Positions 45,359 through 54,951 of a DNA stretch of 64,000 nt are shown in pieces (the first letter of the stretch is position 1; each line of letters starts with the position of its first letter). Position numbers and translations under genes: made by a program. The notes under the pieces are model-generated. The model saw only the letters and a list, made by a program, of their open reading frames with translations. It was not told the DNA's origin and searched no databases. The stretch covers positions 930,001-994,000 of the forward strand of contig NZ_JAKMCR010000001.1 in the NCBI RefSeq assembly GCF_022662175.1, in the 5' to 3' direction. This DNA comes from Aestuariivivens marinum. Its GTDB lineage: Bacteria; Bacteroidota; Bacteroidia; Flavobacteriales; Flavobacteriaceae.

Positions 45359-47908
45359 ATGAAAAAAACTACTCATTTATTGATGTTAGCTGTGGCATTA
45401 TTATGCTCTTCAGTTATCATTGCGCAAAGTACCATTACAGGTACAGTTCTTGATGCCGATCTCAATTCACCTTTACCAGGTGCCAATGTTATTGAAAAAA
45501 GTACCACAAACGGTACATCTACAGATTTTGATGGAAAGTTCTCATTAACCAGCCAAGCTACTTCTGGACAAATTGTTATTTCTTATGTGGGTTATGGTTC
45601 TGTAACTTTATCGTTTAATGGAAATACTAATTTAGGAAGTATCAAATTAACTTCTGATAATTCTTTAGATGAAATAGTAATCATAGGATCTGGAGTAATA
45701 GATTTAGCAGAAGACAGGGAAACACCTATAGCAGTTTCTACCATTAGAGCGAATCAAATTCAGGAAAAAGCTGGTAATTCCGATTTACCTGAGGTTTTAA
45801 AGTCGACACCTTCTGTTCAGTCTGTTCAAGCAGGTGGATTTGGTGATGGTCAAATGTTTTTAAGAGGTTTTGATCAAACCAATACAGCTTTCTTATTAAA
45901 TGGACAACCAATAAATGGTATGGAAGATGGTAAAATGTACTGGTCAAATTGGTCAGGTGTTTTGGACGTAGCAAATGCCGTTCAAATACAACGTGGATTA
46001 GGAGCCTCAAAATTAGCCATTTCATCAGTTGGAGGAACAGTGAATATTGTAACAAAAACTATTGATAGAAGAAAGGGTGGATTTGTTCAGCAAATGGTGG
46101 CAAACGACAACTATACGAAAACAACTGCATACTATTCAACTGGAGTTAATACAAAGGGATGGTCTTTTGCGGCTTTACTCGGACACTGGCAAGGAGATGG
46201 TTATGTGGACTTTACGGATGGACAAGGGCAAACATATTTCTTTTCGGTTGGTTATAAGCCAAATGATAATAATACGTTTAATTTTTTGTTAACTGGAGCA
46301 CCTCAATGGCATGCAGCAGCAGGAAGTGGTTCTATTAAGTCCTTTTTAGATAACGGGCGAAAGTATAATTCTTGGAATTTCTCGGGTGTTGAAAGCCCTA
46401 ATTTATTGAATGGTGGTAAATATCCAGGAGGGCGAAATATATATCATAAACCAGTGGCAAACATTAGTTGGGATTTAGATATTAATGACAACTCTTCACT
46501 TTCAACAGTTTTATATGGTTCTATGGGTAGAGGTAGTTTTGCTCAAGCAAGAACATCAGGCAGTCAAGTTACTTATGCTAGGGGGTCTAATAATAATCAT
46601 AACTGGTATGGGTTGGTTTCAAATTATAACAATCAGCTAAATGAGAATCTAAACTTTAATATTGGAGCAGATTTTCGATTTTATAATGGTATTCACTTTA
46701 GAGATGTTAGAGAGTTTATAAGTGTTAATTCTGTTAATGCATTTAGCGATTATAATGGTGGTAATTATCAGTTAACTGAAGCAGGGGGAATCAATCCTTG
46801 GACTGTTTTCTTTAAGCCCAATACAGATCATGGAGAACGCTTTGGGTATGATTATGAGGAACAAATTAATTATGCAGGTATTTTTGGTCAATTAGAATAT
46901 TCCAACGATCAATTCTCCGCTTTTTTTCAGGGAGCAGTGTCAACACAATCTCATTTAAGAACAGAATTTTTAAATGCTACAAATGAGGGGCAATCTGAAG
47001 AATCTAAAAAAGTTAATAACCCAGGGTTCAATGTTAAAGCTGGTGCAGCCTATGCTTTAAATGATTTTAATAAAGTTTTTGTTAATGCAGGGTACTATTC
47101 GCGCCAACCTTTTCATAGTTTATTGTTTCAAAGTGACAGAAATAGTAACTTGTTATTAGATCCAGAAGTTGACAACGAAAAAATAACTGGATTGGAAGCT
47201 GGTTATCAATTAGGAGGAGACAATGTTAAAGCAAATTTTAATATTTATCATACAACATGGGATAATAGAACACTTGTAAGTAATAATGGGGAAGTTGGAG
47301 ACGATTTTATTAGTTATCAAACTAGAGGGGTAAAACAAGTGCATATGGGTGTTGAGTTGGAACTAATGACTAAACCAACTGATAATATGGATTTGAATGG
47401 ATTTGTTTCTATAGGAGATTGGGAATTTGACGGTAATGGTGATATAAGTGCATTTGATAATAATGGAACAGATATTTCTTCAACCGAGCTAACGACAACT
47501 GTTGCACCTTTAGACGGAGAAAAAGTAGGAGGTGCGTCTCAATTTACAGCAGGTATATCTGGAAGATATGAGTTCATTCCAAGATTAAGCTTAGATGCTA
47601 ATTGGAATATGTATAAAAATCTATACTCTAATATTGGAGCTGGATCTAATGCTTTAAAATTACCCTCATATAATACGATTGATACAGGTTTATCATATAA
47701 AGTTTTATTGGGTGAAAATGATAGCAAATCTCTACAGTTTAGAGTGAATATTTATAACATTACAGATGAACTTTATTTAGAATCAGTGTCAGGAAATGAA
47801 CCGGCTTCTTCAAATCCTTCTGAAAACTGGAAAGGTATAAATACTTCAAATACAGGTAGATTTGGTTATGGAAGAACCTGGAACGTAAGTATGCGTTACA
47901 ATTTCTAA
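45359..47908 (+). CDS. TonB-dependent receptor
   Basis: An 849-residue outer-membrane receptor. Signal peptide ending near VIIAQ; residues 25-100 form the CarboxypepD_reg-like domain (ITGTVLDADLNSPLPGANVI, then TDFDGKFSLT). The plug has LRGFDQTNTAFLLNGQPING, MYWSNWSG and VQRG-like LGASKLAISSVGGTVNIVTK, followed by a barrel whose last strand ends RTWNVSMRYNF, with Phe at the end as usual for outer-membrane proteins. It stands alone between two strong terminators, so it is a monocistronic unit, unlike the SusC gene at the window start. The plug wording resembles the receptor at 49679, but the cargo is unknown. Confidence 0.95.
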   Translation: MKKTTHLLMLAVALLCSSVIIAQSTITGTVLDADLNSPLPGANVIEKSTTNGTSTDFDGKFSLTSQATSGQIVISYVGYGSVTLSFNGNTNLGSIKLTSDNSLDEIVIIGSGVIDLAEDRETPIAVSTIRANQIQEKAGNSDLPEVLKSTPSVQSVQAGGFGDGQMFLRGFDQTNTAFLLNGQPINGMEDGKMYWSNWSGVLDVANAVQIQRGLGASKLAISSVGGTVNIVTKTIDRRKGGFVQQMVANDNYTKTTAYYSTGVNTKGWSFAALLGHWQGDGYVDFTDGQGQTYFFSVGYKPNDNNTFNFLLTGAPQWHAAAGSGSIKSFLDNGRKYNSWNFSGVESPNLLNGGKYPGGRNIYHKPVANISWDLDINDNSSLSTVLYGSMGRGSFAQARTSGSQVTYARGSNNNHNWYGLVSNYNNQLNENLNFNIGADFRFYNGIHFRDVREFISVNSVNAFSDYNGGNYQLTEAGGINPWTVFFKPNTDHGERFGYDYEEQINYAGIFGQLEYSNDQFSAFFQGAVSTQSHLRTEFLNATNEGQSEESKKVNNPGFNVKAGAAYALNDFNKVFVNAGYYSRQPFHSLLFQSDRNSNLLLDPEVDNEKITGLEAGYQLGGDNVKANFNIYHTTWDNRTLVSNNGEVGDDFISYQTRGVKQVHMGVELELMTKPTDNMDLNGFVSIGDWEFDGNGDISAFDNNGTDISSTELTTTVAPLDGEKVGGASQFTAGISGRYEFIPRLSLDANWNMYKNLYSNIGAGSNALKLPSYNTIDTGLSYKVLLGENDSKSLQFRVNIYNITDELYLESVSGNEPASSNPSENWKGINTSNTGRFGYGRTWNVSMRYNF

Positions 47909-47932
47909 AACATACTTTTCTATAGAAAAATT

Positions 47933-47960
47933 AAACCGCTTCAAAAGAAGCGGTTTTTTT
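47933..47960 (+). terminator. Terminator after the 45359 TonB receptor
   Basis: AAACCGCTTC and GAAGCGGTTT pair around an AAAA loop (47933-47956) with a following T-run. Confidence 0.9.
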
Positions 47961-47974
47961 ATATCTAATATGCT

Positions 47975-47982
47975 TACATTTG
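47975..47982 (+). promoter_or_regulatory. Candidate promoter box for the small membrane protein gene
   Basis: TACATTTG matches TAnnTTTG, 21 bases before the ATG at 48004 and just behind a terminator. Confidence 0.45.
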
Positions 47983-48003
47983 TAAACAATAAAAAACATA
48001 ATC

Positions 48004-48441
48004 ATGTACGAAACCATACTAATACTTCATTCTTATTGGGCTTATTTAGTGCTGTTAATTTTAATACTAGCTTCAGGAAATGCATTGTTTAAATCTATTT
48101 CTGGAAAGGAATATAGTGCCAAGGATTTTAGGATATCGTTATTCACTTTAATAGTATCGCATATTCAATTGTTAATAGGGTTGGTGCTATACTTTATATC
48201 TCCTAGATTTGATTTGTGGAGTGAATTAGGAGGAAGTGTTATGGGAAATGCATTAGCAAGGTTGTATTTAGTAGAGCATCCATTGGTAAATATTATTGCC
48301 GTGACATTGATAACCATTGGGTATTCAAAACATAAAAAAAAGCTTACTTCAGCATCAAAATTAAAAGTATTAGCTGTTTTTTATTGTATTGCCTTAGTAT
48401 TGATTTTATCAAGAATTCCATGGAGTACTTGGATGGCTTAA
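48004..48441 (+). CDS. Small four-helix membrane protein (cytochrome-B-like family of Bacteroidota)
   Basis: A 145-residue protein with four hydrophobic segments (about 5-27, 45-65, 85-105 and 120-140). His residues lie in or next to the membrane segments: LHSYWAYLVLL near the N-terminus, SHIQLLIGLVLYF in the second segment, and EHPLVNIIAVTLI in the third. That spacing recalls a family that databases sometimes label cytochrome B, but no proven heme ligation is visible here. There is no operon partner: a terminator lies upstream and the next gene is convergent. The function is unknown. Confidence 0.72.
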   Translation: MYETILILHSYWAYLVLLILILASGNALFKSISGKEYSAKDFRISLFTLIVSHIQLLIGLVLYFISPRFDLWSELGGSVMGNALARLYLVEHPLVNIIAVTLITIGYSKHKKKLTSASKLKVLAVFYCIALVLILSRIPWSTWMA

Positions 48442-48463
48442 TTTTTAGATTATCTTTTTAATT

Positions 48464-49549
48464 TTATTTTCTTTCCTTGGAGGGAATCTCTTTTAGAGTA
48501 GAGGAGACTTCTTTTATTACATAAACATAAACAGGGAAGTGGTCACTATACCCATCGGTAAAACCTCCATTTGCAAAACTTCTATAAGGATAACCTTTGT
48601 AAGGACCTTTTCTAGTTATTAAATAATTTTTATTAAAAATTCCTGCTTTATAAAAACGAAATGACGAATAGTCTTTTTCCAATAATGGTTTTGTAATGAG
48701 TATTTGATCAAATAAACTCCAAGCGTCCCTATATGCCGTAGTACCCAAACCCTTTTTAAAGTAGCTTTCAAATGGATTGTAAATCCCTTTAAGACCTACT
48801 TGGTTTCTATCTTTTTTGGCTTTTAATATAGCTTTTACACTAGCGTTGGTTGGATCGTCATTTAAGTCACCCATAGTAAATATTTTAGCATAAGGGTTAA
48901 TGGATTGTAGAGAATCTATTAAATGTTTGTTGAGTTTTGCAGCGGCCACACGTTTAGGTCTACTTCTAGCTTCACCACCTCTCCTTGATGGCCAGTGGTT
49001 TACAATAACGTGAATAAGTTCACCATCAAGCATACCGCTAACCAATAATTGATCACGGGTATAAATACGCTCTTTAGTATTATCATCAAAAATTTTCAGT
49101 TCATGATTGCTTGTACTATTAGGTATGAAAATTTGTTTTTGGTAAAGTAAAGCTACATCTATACCTCGGGCATCTGGAGAATCGAAATGTACTATTCCAT
49201 AATCCTTTTTTAAAAGTAAAGGATGATTTACCAAAGCTTCCAAAACCTCTCTGTTTTCTACTTCTGAAACTCCAAGAATAGCAGGTGAATTATGGACTAC
49301 ATCTGCTCCAATATCAGCAATGACCTTGGCCATATTGTTTATTTTCTTTTTGAATATTTCAGACTTATTTACCTTTAATTCCATTATTGGACTTGCTTCA
49401 TCAAACTTTTTAGGATCATTTATAGTGTCGAATAAGTTTTCTAGATTGTAGAAGGCAATGGTATGTATTTTATAGGTTTTCTCTTGAGTATGCATCTTGA
49501 AAAAGAAACAAAATACTAGCCAAAATAAATAGAGCTTAAATTTAGTCAT
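48464..49549 (-). CDS. Secreted endonuclease/exonuclease/phosphatase (EEP) family protein
   Basis: A 361-residue protein with a hydrophobic N-terminus that looks like a signal peptide (MTKFKLYLFWLVF, ending near MHTQ). The EEP (DNase I-like) fold is complete: FYNLENLFDT with the first metal-site Asn, LGVSEVENREV with the catalytic Glu, DARGIDVALLY, VNHWPSRRGGEA (His and Asn of the active site), MGDLNDDPTN with Asp and Asn, and YSDHFPVYVYV with the final Asp-His. It lies divergently, 130 bases from the TonB-receptor gene, and has a paralogue at 53909. Likely an extracytoplasmic nuclease or phosphodiesterase; the exact substrate is not readable. Confidence 0.88.
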   Translation of the reverse strand: MTKFKLYLFWLVFCFFFKMHTQEKTYKIHTIAFYNLENLFDTINDPKKFDEASPIMELKVNKSEIFKKKINNMAKVIADIGADVVHNSPAILGVSEVENREVLEALVNHPLLLKKDYGIVHFDSPDARGIDVALLYQKQIFIPNSTSNHELKIFDDNTKERIYTRDQLLVSGMLDGELIHVIVNHWPSRRGGEARSRPKRVAAAKLNKHLIDSLQSINPYAKIFTMGDLNDDPTNASVKAILKAKKDRNQVGLKGIYNPFESYFKKGLGTTAYRDAWSLFDQILITKPLLEKDYSSFRFYKAGIFNKNYLITRKGPYKGYPYRSFANGGFTDGYSDHFPVYVYVIKEVSSTLKEIPSKERK

Positions 49550-49678
49550 TAATAAAATATTAAATCAAGGTTATTTTAAATACAAATTTCGAATCAAAAG
49601 TATAATATTCTTATAAAAAACGTAAATTTATACACCTTAAAATCAAAATTAAGGGAGTGACTAATTTATTAACTAAAC

Positions 49679-52447
49679 ATGAAGAAAAAAACACTTATTT
49701 ATTTATTAGTGGTTTTTTCAATTTTCACATCATTTGCACAGCAGACTCTCATTAAAGGGAGTGTAAAGGAAGCAATTTCTTTCAAGCCAATGGCAAATGT
49801 TTTTGTTACCATTGAAGAAACCACCCAAACTACACAAACTAATACGCTTGGTGAATTTCAATTTACAACGAATATTCCTTTAGGAGAGCAAGTTTTGAAA
49901 ATTTCCAAAGCGGGTTATATTACTAAAAGGTACCCTATTGTGGTTAATGAAAATCAAACTATAGATATTACCGATATGACGATGGAGGTAGATGCTTCAT
50001 CAAGCGATTTATTTACCATTACACTTTCTGATGATGAACTTAATGATGATACCAGTGGCGCAGATAATATTTCTGGATTATTGGCTTCATCTTTAGATGT
50101 ATTCCAGAGAACAGCAGCGTTTGAGTGGAGTTCATCCTTTTTTAGGGCCAGAGGTCTGGATTCCGAAAACGGGAAGGTTTTAATTAATGGAATTGAAATG
50201 AATAAGTTGTATAACGGAAGACCACAATGGAGTAACTGGGGAGGAATAAACGATGTATTGCGTAACCAAGAATTAACTTGGGGTCTAACACCTTCAGCAT
50301 ATTATTTTGGAGGTATTTTGGGAACAACAAATATTAACGTAAGGGCTTCCCAAGCAAGACCTGGGGGTAGAATAACGTATTCGTCTTCAAACAGAAGTTA
50401 TACAAATCGCTTAATGGCTACTTATGCTTCTGGATTGTTAAAAAACAATTGGGCATTTACAGTGTCATTGGGCAGACGGTGGGGTAACGAGGGCTATCAA
50501 GATGCCTCCCTATATGATGCCAATTCAGTTTTTGTCTCAATTGAAAAGAAAATTAATGATAAACATAGCCTTAACTTTGTTTCAATTTATGCGCCAAACA
50601 GACGCGGGAAATCATCACCAAACACACAAGAAGTTTACGATTTAAAGGGTATAAAATATAATGAGTATTGGGGGTGGTTAGATGGTGAAAAACGTAATTC
50701 ACGTATAAAGGAAGTTGAAGAACCTATTTTAATGTTGAACCATTACTGGGACATGTCGAGTAAAACATCATTGAATACAAATATTGGCTATCAGTTTGGA
50801 AAACTTGCCAATAGTCGATTAGATTATTCAGGAGGGGCAAATCCAAGTCCAACATATTATCAAAACCTACCAAGTTATGCCTTAGCAGACCCAGATGGAC
50901 CAGATTTTGCAACCGCTTATCAATTGGAACAAGAATTTATAGCCAACGGACAGATAGATTGGGAACGTATTCTTGATGCCAACATTACCAATAATATTAG
51001 TGGTACATCGGCAGCCTATGTACTTTACGAAGATCGTAGTGACGATAAGCAGTTTACCTTAAATTCTATTTTGAATTCCGAACTTAATGACCATATTTTG
51101 TTGAATGTGTCAATTGATTATAAAAAGTTGAAGTCTGAAAATTTTGGAGAAATTATAAGTACACTAGGATCAATAGTTGGAGTGTCAAATGTAGATTCTT
51201 TTGATAACTATCAATATGATAATCAAAATCCGAATAAGTTTGTTAATGAAGGGGGAAAATATAGATACAATTACAATCTATATGGCGATGTAATTTCCGG
51301 ATTTGCTCAGGGGCAATTTAAATACAATAAAGTAGATTTTTATCTTTCAGCAAGTGTGACCAGTACCCAATATCAACGGGAAGGTCTTTGGGAGCACAGT
51401 CGCTTTTTAGGGGATTTATCGTTTGGTAAAGGAGAAAAATTATCCTTTACAGGTATTGGTGCTAAAGCTGGATTAACCTATAAAATAACAGGTAAACATT
51501 TGTTTGATATTAATGCGGGTTACATTACTAAGGCACCTACATTACGAAATACATTTTCTAATTCAAGAGAAAACCATAACATAGTAAGACATATTGAAGA
51601 AGAAAAAATAACAGTATTTGATGCAAGTTATATTTACAGGTCGCCTATTGTTAAAGCAAAGTTAACAGGTTATTATACCAAAACAGAGGATGCTAATGAG
51701 GTGAGTTTCTATTTTGCTGATGGTTTAAGTGGTAGTGAGGATATTGAAAATAATGATACTTCTGCTTTTGTACAAGAGGTGTTACAGGGGATTAATAAAA
51801 AACACTTTGGTGTAGAACTAGGCCTTGAAGCACAAGTAACACCTACTATAAAGTTAAAGGGTGTAGCTTCAATGGGGCAATTTACTTATGATAACAATCC
51901 GGATATATACTTAACTTCTTCAAGTTTTACTTCTGAGGATGGATCAATTTCTTACGGAAAGGCTAACTTAAAAGATTATAAACTAGCTGCTGGTCCTCAA
52001 CAGGCCTTCTCAGCCGGCTTCGAATATAGAGATCCAGACTATTGGTGGTTTGGTGCTACAGCAAATTTTTTAACGAACACTTATATAGATGTTAACCCGT
52101 TAACAAGAACTGAAAATTTATATTTAGATTCAGATGGGTTGCCTTTTAACGATTATGATGTAGATATAGCTAGGGCTCTTTTAAAACAAGAAAAGTTTGA
52201 TGATTATATGGTGGTAAACCTAATTGGTGGGAAGTCTTGGAAAATTAATGACAAATACATTGGCTTTTTTGCTAGTGTCAATAACCTTTTGGACAAACAA
52301 TATAAAACAGGGGGTTTCGAACAGGGACGTAATGCTAATTATCGTGAATTACGTGATGATAACGCTAGCCCAAAACGTGTTTTTGGACCAAAATATTGGT
52401 ATGGGCGTGGCACGACCTTTTTTGTAAACCTAAATTTTAGATTTTAA
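49679..52447 (+). CDS. TonB-dependent receptor of an EEP/DUF5689 locus
   Basis: A 922-residue receptor with signal peptide (ending TSFAQ). A CarboxypepD_reg-like domain spans about 22-105 (IKGSVKEAISFKPMANVFVT, then TLGEFQFTTN). The plug region has SSSFFRARGLDSENGKVLIN, RPQWSNWGGINDVLRNQELT and YYFGGILGTTNIN; the barrel ends in FFVNLNFRF. It differs from classical receptors in having no clear TonB box between domain and plug. The downstream gene starts 4 bases later and encodes a DUF5689 lipoprotein, so the two form one unit, as SusC and SusD do. With EEP nuclease genes on both sides, the cargo may be nucleic-acid derived, which is inference. Confidence 0.94.
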   Translation: MKKKTLIYLLVVFSIFTSFAQQTLIKGSVKEAISFKPMANVFVTIEETTQTTQTNTLGEFQFTTNIPLGEQVLKISKAGYITKRYPIVVNENQTIDITDMTMEVDASSSDLFTITLSDDELNDDTSGADNISGLLASSLDVFQRTAAFEWSSSFFRARGLDSENGKVLINGIEMNKLYNGRPQWSNWGGINDVLRNQELTWGLTPSAYYFGGILGTTNINVRASQARPGGRITYSSSNRSYTNRLMATYASGLLKNNWAFTVSLGRRWGNEGYQDASLYDANSVFVSIEKKINDKHSLNFVSIYAPNRRGKSSPNTQEVYDLKGIKYNEYWGWLDGEKRNSRIKEVEEPILMLNHYWDMSSKTSLNTNIGYQFGKLANSRLDYSGGANPSPTYYQNLPSYALADPDGPDFATAYQLEQEFIANGQIDWERILDANITNNISGTSAAYVLYEDRSDDKQFTLNSILNSELNDHILLNVSIDYKKLKSENFGEIISTLGSIVGVSNVDSFDNYQYDNQNPNKFVNEGGKYRYNYNLYGDVISGFAQGQFKYNKVDFYLSASVTSTQYQREGLWEHSRFLGDLSFGKGEKLSFTGIGAKAGLTYKITGKHLFDINAGYITKAPTLRNTFSNSRENHNIVRHIEEEKITVFDASYIYRSPIVKAKLTGYYTKTEDANEVSFYFADGLSGSEDIENNDTSAFVQEVLQGINKKHFGVELGLEAQVTPTIKLKGVASMGQFTYDNNPDIYLTSSSFTSEDGSISYGKANLKDYKLAAGPQQAFSAGFEYRDPDYWWFGATANFLTNTYIDVNPLTRTENLYLDSDGLPFNDYDVDIARALLKQEKFDDYMVVNLIGGKSWKINDKYIGFFASVNNLLDKQYKTGGFEQGRNANYRELRDDNASPKRVFGPKYWYGRGTTFFVNLNFRF

Positions 52448-52451
52448 AAAA

Positions 52452-53858
52452 ATGACTATGAAAAATATAATATTCAGCATTATGAAAACCAATAGAATTT
52501 TAACCTCATTATTAATTGTACTAGCAATGTTAATATCTTGTGTTCAAGATGATGACTATACCATACCAGAGAGTTTGGGAAGTGAAGAGAATGCAGGGTT
52601 ACAAGTGATTATGGATGGATTGAGCAGTGGTGTAATGTCCGAAGTAAGCATAACCGAATTGTTGACCTTATATACTGGGCAACCAACTGAAATTGTATCG
52701 AACATAGTAGTAAAAGGCTATGTAACATCTTCCGATAGAACAGGGAATTTTTATAAAGAATTTTACATGCAAGATACCCCTGAAAATCCAACAGCAGCTA
52801 TTGGAATAGTTTTAAATCAAGTAGACTCTTATAACCAATTTAATATTGGTAGGGAGGTTTATGTTAACCTTAAAGGTCTGTATTTGGGTGAGAATTCATC
52901 AGAAGTTCTTGTTATTGGAGGTACTATTGATGGTAATGAGGTAGACCAGTTAACAGGGAAACAAATACCAAAACATATTTTCAGATCTCAAACTACTAAG
53001 GAAATTGTTCCATTAGTGGTTGAACCTTCATTGGTTAATGATTCCCACTTTGGAATGTTTGTAACTTTTGAAAATGTACAGTTTCCATTAAGCCTAGTTG
53101 GAAAAGCTTTTTTAGATCCTAATGATGATTTCGATACACAGCGTACACTTGTGAGTTGTGCAGATGGTACCGAATTCCCTGTTGAAACCAGTTCTTTCGC
53201 AAGTTTTACTCAAGAACCTTTACCAGTAGATGCCAGAGGCTCTATTTCTGGAGTTATTACTCAAAGTTTTGGTGGTGATGAGCGTGTTATGGTGTTAAAT
53301 ACTACTGATGACATAAACTTTATTGATGATCGTTGTGACCCTGTTTTTGAAGAAAGCTTCAATTCTGCAGTAGATAACACTGTCTTAAATTTAGACGGTT
53401 GGATCAATTTTGCCGAAGCAGGTAGTGTTTTATGGACAGAGCAGGTGTTTAGAGGTAATGGTTATGCAGAATTGAATCCGTTTAGTTCGGGAGATGTATC
53501 TGTAATATCATGGTTAATCACTCCAGGGATAGATATGAATGCCCAAGAAGGGGAAATATTAACCTTCCAAACCGAACACGCCTACCCAGATTTTGGTCAT
53601 GATCCTTTGGAGGTACTTATATCAACTGATTTTGATGGCACCGAAGAGGGTATTGCTAATGCCACTTGGTCGCCATTGGATTTTGACGTAAGTTATAAAG
53701 TAGATTACGGGACATGGTATAATTTCACTAGTTCTGGTGAGATAGATTTATCTTCGTATACGGGAACAGCTTATATTGCGTTTAAATACTCGGGGAGCGA
53801 TACAGGTAACCAAAACATGACTTTACATGTTGAAAATGTAACGGTGACTGTGCCTTAA
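52452..53858 (+). CDS. DUF5689 (OB-fold-like) and choice-of-anchor J lipoprotein
   Basis: A 468-residue lipoprotein; starts at 52458 and 52482 are also possible, the latter giving MKTNRILTSLLIV with the lipobox LISC followed by VQDDD. The first half (about 45-280) is a DUF5689 domain with OB-fold character: IVSNIVVKGYVTSSDRTGNF, FYMQDTPENPTAAIGIVL, and VYVNLKGLYLGENS. The second half (about 290-468) is a choice-of-anchor J beta-jelly roll (EESFNSAVDNTVLNLDGW, ISWLITPGIDMN, HVENVTV). OB folds of this kind sit beside EEP domains in secreted nucleases such as YhcR and ExeM; here they are separate genes. It takes the SusD-like position behind its receptor. Confidence 0.85.
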   Translation: MTMKNIIFSIMKTNRILTSLLIVLAMLISCVQDDDYTIPESLGSEENAGLQVIMDGLSSGVMSEVSITELLTLYTGQPTEIVSNIVVKGYVTSSDRTGNFYKEFYMQDTPENPTAAIGIVLNQVDSYNQFNIGREVYVNLKGLYLGENSSEVLVIGGTIDGNEVDQLTGKQIPKHIFRSQTTKEIVPLVVEPSLVNDSHFGMFVTFENVQFPLSLVGKAFLDPNDDFDTQRTLVSCADGTEFPVETSSFASFTQEPLPVDARGSISGVITQSFGGDERVMVLNTTDDINFIDDRCDPVFEESFNSAVDNTVLNLDGWINFAEAGSVLWTEQVFRGNGYAELNPFSSGDVSVISWLITPGIDMNAQEGEILTFQTEHAYPDFGHDPLEVLISTDFDGTEEGIANATWSPLDFDVSYKVDYGTWYNFTSSGEIDLSSYTGTAYIAFKYSGSDTGNQNMTLHVENVTVTVP

Positions 53859-53882
53859 TTCCTGAAATAAAATTAATTGATT

Positions 53883-53912
53883 AAGCCTGCAGCATTATGT
53901 AGGCTTTTTTAT
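53883..53912. terminator. Terminator between the DUF5689 and EEP genes
   Basis: AAGCCTGC (53883-53890) pairs with GTAGGCTT (53899-53906), with one G-U pair, and runs into T6. It lies in the 50-base gap of two convergent genes and reaches the stop codon of the EEP gene. Confidence 0.75.
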
Positions 53913-54877
53913 TTTTTAAAAACAGCATAAACCGGAAAATGATCACTATAACCGCCTTTATATTTTTTACCTACATATGTTCTAAAGGGAGAACCTTTAT
54001 AAGGGCCATTAAAGAGTTTTAAAAAATCTACATCAAAAATGTTGGCTTTATAAAGCTCTAAGGAATGGTTAGAACTTTTTAAAAAGTTGACGCTCAATAA
54101 AATTTGATCGAACAAATTCCATTTTCTATTATGGTAAGTTGAACCCCGACTATATGAACGAATGCTTGCCATAGGGTTATGCAATTCGAAACCGTCTAGT
54201 AGCTGTTTGATGCTTTTGTTATGGGGTTCATCGTTAAAGTCACCAATAACCACAATTTTTGGATCTTCATATTGTAGTCTTAAACGCAATATGATTTCGC
54301 CTACTTTATTGGAGGAAGCCAAACGTTTAAATTCGGTTTCTTTTTCACCTTCTCGTCTGGAAGCCCAATGGTTTATGATTATATGAATTACTTCTTCATC
54401 CAATAAGCCAGTAACCAATAAAATATCTCGTGTATAATCAGGTAAACCTATTCCATTGGTTAAATCAATTGAAAAAGTTTCAGAATTAATAACCTTAAAA
54501 GCGTTGGGGTTATATATTAAAGCAACATCAATCCCACGTTCGTCGGGGGAATCATAATGTACATAACTATAACTGTAATCTTGTAAATGTTGTGAAGTGA
54601 TTAAGTCTTCAATAACCTTAGCGTTTTCAACTTCGGCCAACCCTACTAGAGCAGGGTGTTTTCCAGTTTCTGATTTACCAATATTCGAAATAGCAAAGCC
54701 TAGTTTTCTAAGCTTATTGTCATAACGTTTAGGGGTCCACTTTTTAGCCGATATTGGCAAAAAATCATTGTCATTAGTATGCTTGTCATCTGTTAAATCG
54801 AATAGATTTTCAAGGTTATAAAAGGCAATGGTCTGCATATCGTGTCGTATCTCATCGTATGTGAAGTTATCCGTCAT
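53909..54877 (-). CDS. Second EEP-family protein (no signal peptide seen)
   Basis: A 322-residue EEP protein, paralogous to the one at 48464. Both have MQTIAFYNLENLFD/FYNLENLFDT openings, the Glu motif LAEVENAKV, HYDSPDERGIDVALIY, NHWASRREGE, GDFNDEPHN and SDHFPVYAVF. The catalytic set is complete. It has no hydrophobic N-terminus: it opens MTDNFTYDEIRHD, and a shorter start at MQTIAFY (54838) would also give a cytoplasmic protein. It is therefore probably an intracellular counterpart of the first enzyme, or uses unrecognised export. It converges with the DUF5689 gene and diverges from hflX. Confidence 0.87.
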   Translation of the reverse strand: MTDNFTYDEIRHDMQTIAFYNLENLFDLTDDKHTNDNDFLPISAKKWTPKRYDNKLRKLGFAISNIGKSETGKHPALVGLAEVENAKVIEDLITSQHLQDYSYSYVHYDSPDERGIDVALIYNPNAFKVINSETFSIDLTNGIGLPDYTRDILLVTGLLDEEVIHIIINHWASRREGEKETEFKRLASSNKVGEIILRLRLQYEDPKIVVIGDFNDEPHNKSIKQLLDGFELHNPMASIRSYSRGSTYHNRKWNLFDQILLSVNFLKSSNHSLELYKANIFDVDFLKLFNGPYKGSPFRTYVGKKYKGGYSDHFPVYAVFKK

Positions 54878-54911
54878 AAATCAAAATTGACCTTAAAAAT
54901 ATAAAAATTAA

Positions 54912-54941
54912 AATGCACACAATTACGTAACTTTGTGCATT
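54912..54941. repeat. 8-bp inverted repeat overlapping the hflX promoter region
   Basis: AATGCACA (54912-54919) and TGTGCATT (54934-54941) are perfect complements around 14 bases. The right arm overlaps the candidate -7 box of hflX. It could be an operator for either divergent gene, or chance. Confidence 0.35.
54928..54935 (+). promoter_or_regulatory. Candidate promoter box for hflX
   Basis: TAACTTTG matches TAnnTTTG and lies 16 bases before the hflX ATG. Confidence 0.45.
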
Positions 54942-54951
54942 ATTTTTTTAT

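Noticed and set aside
46062-46292. Frame-shifted reading inside the TonB receptor at 45359
   Set aside because: Wholly contained in the receptor's reading frame with no independent support.
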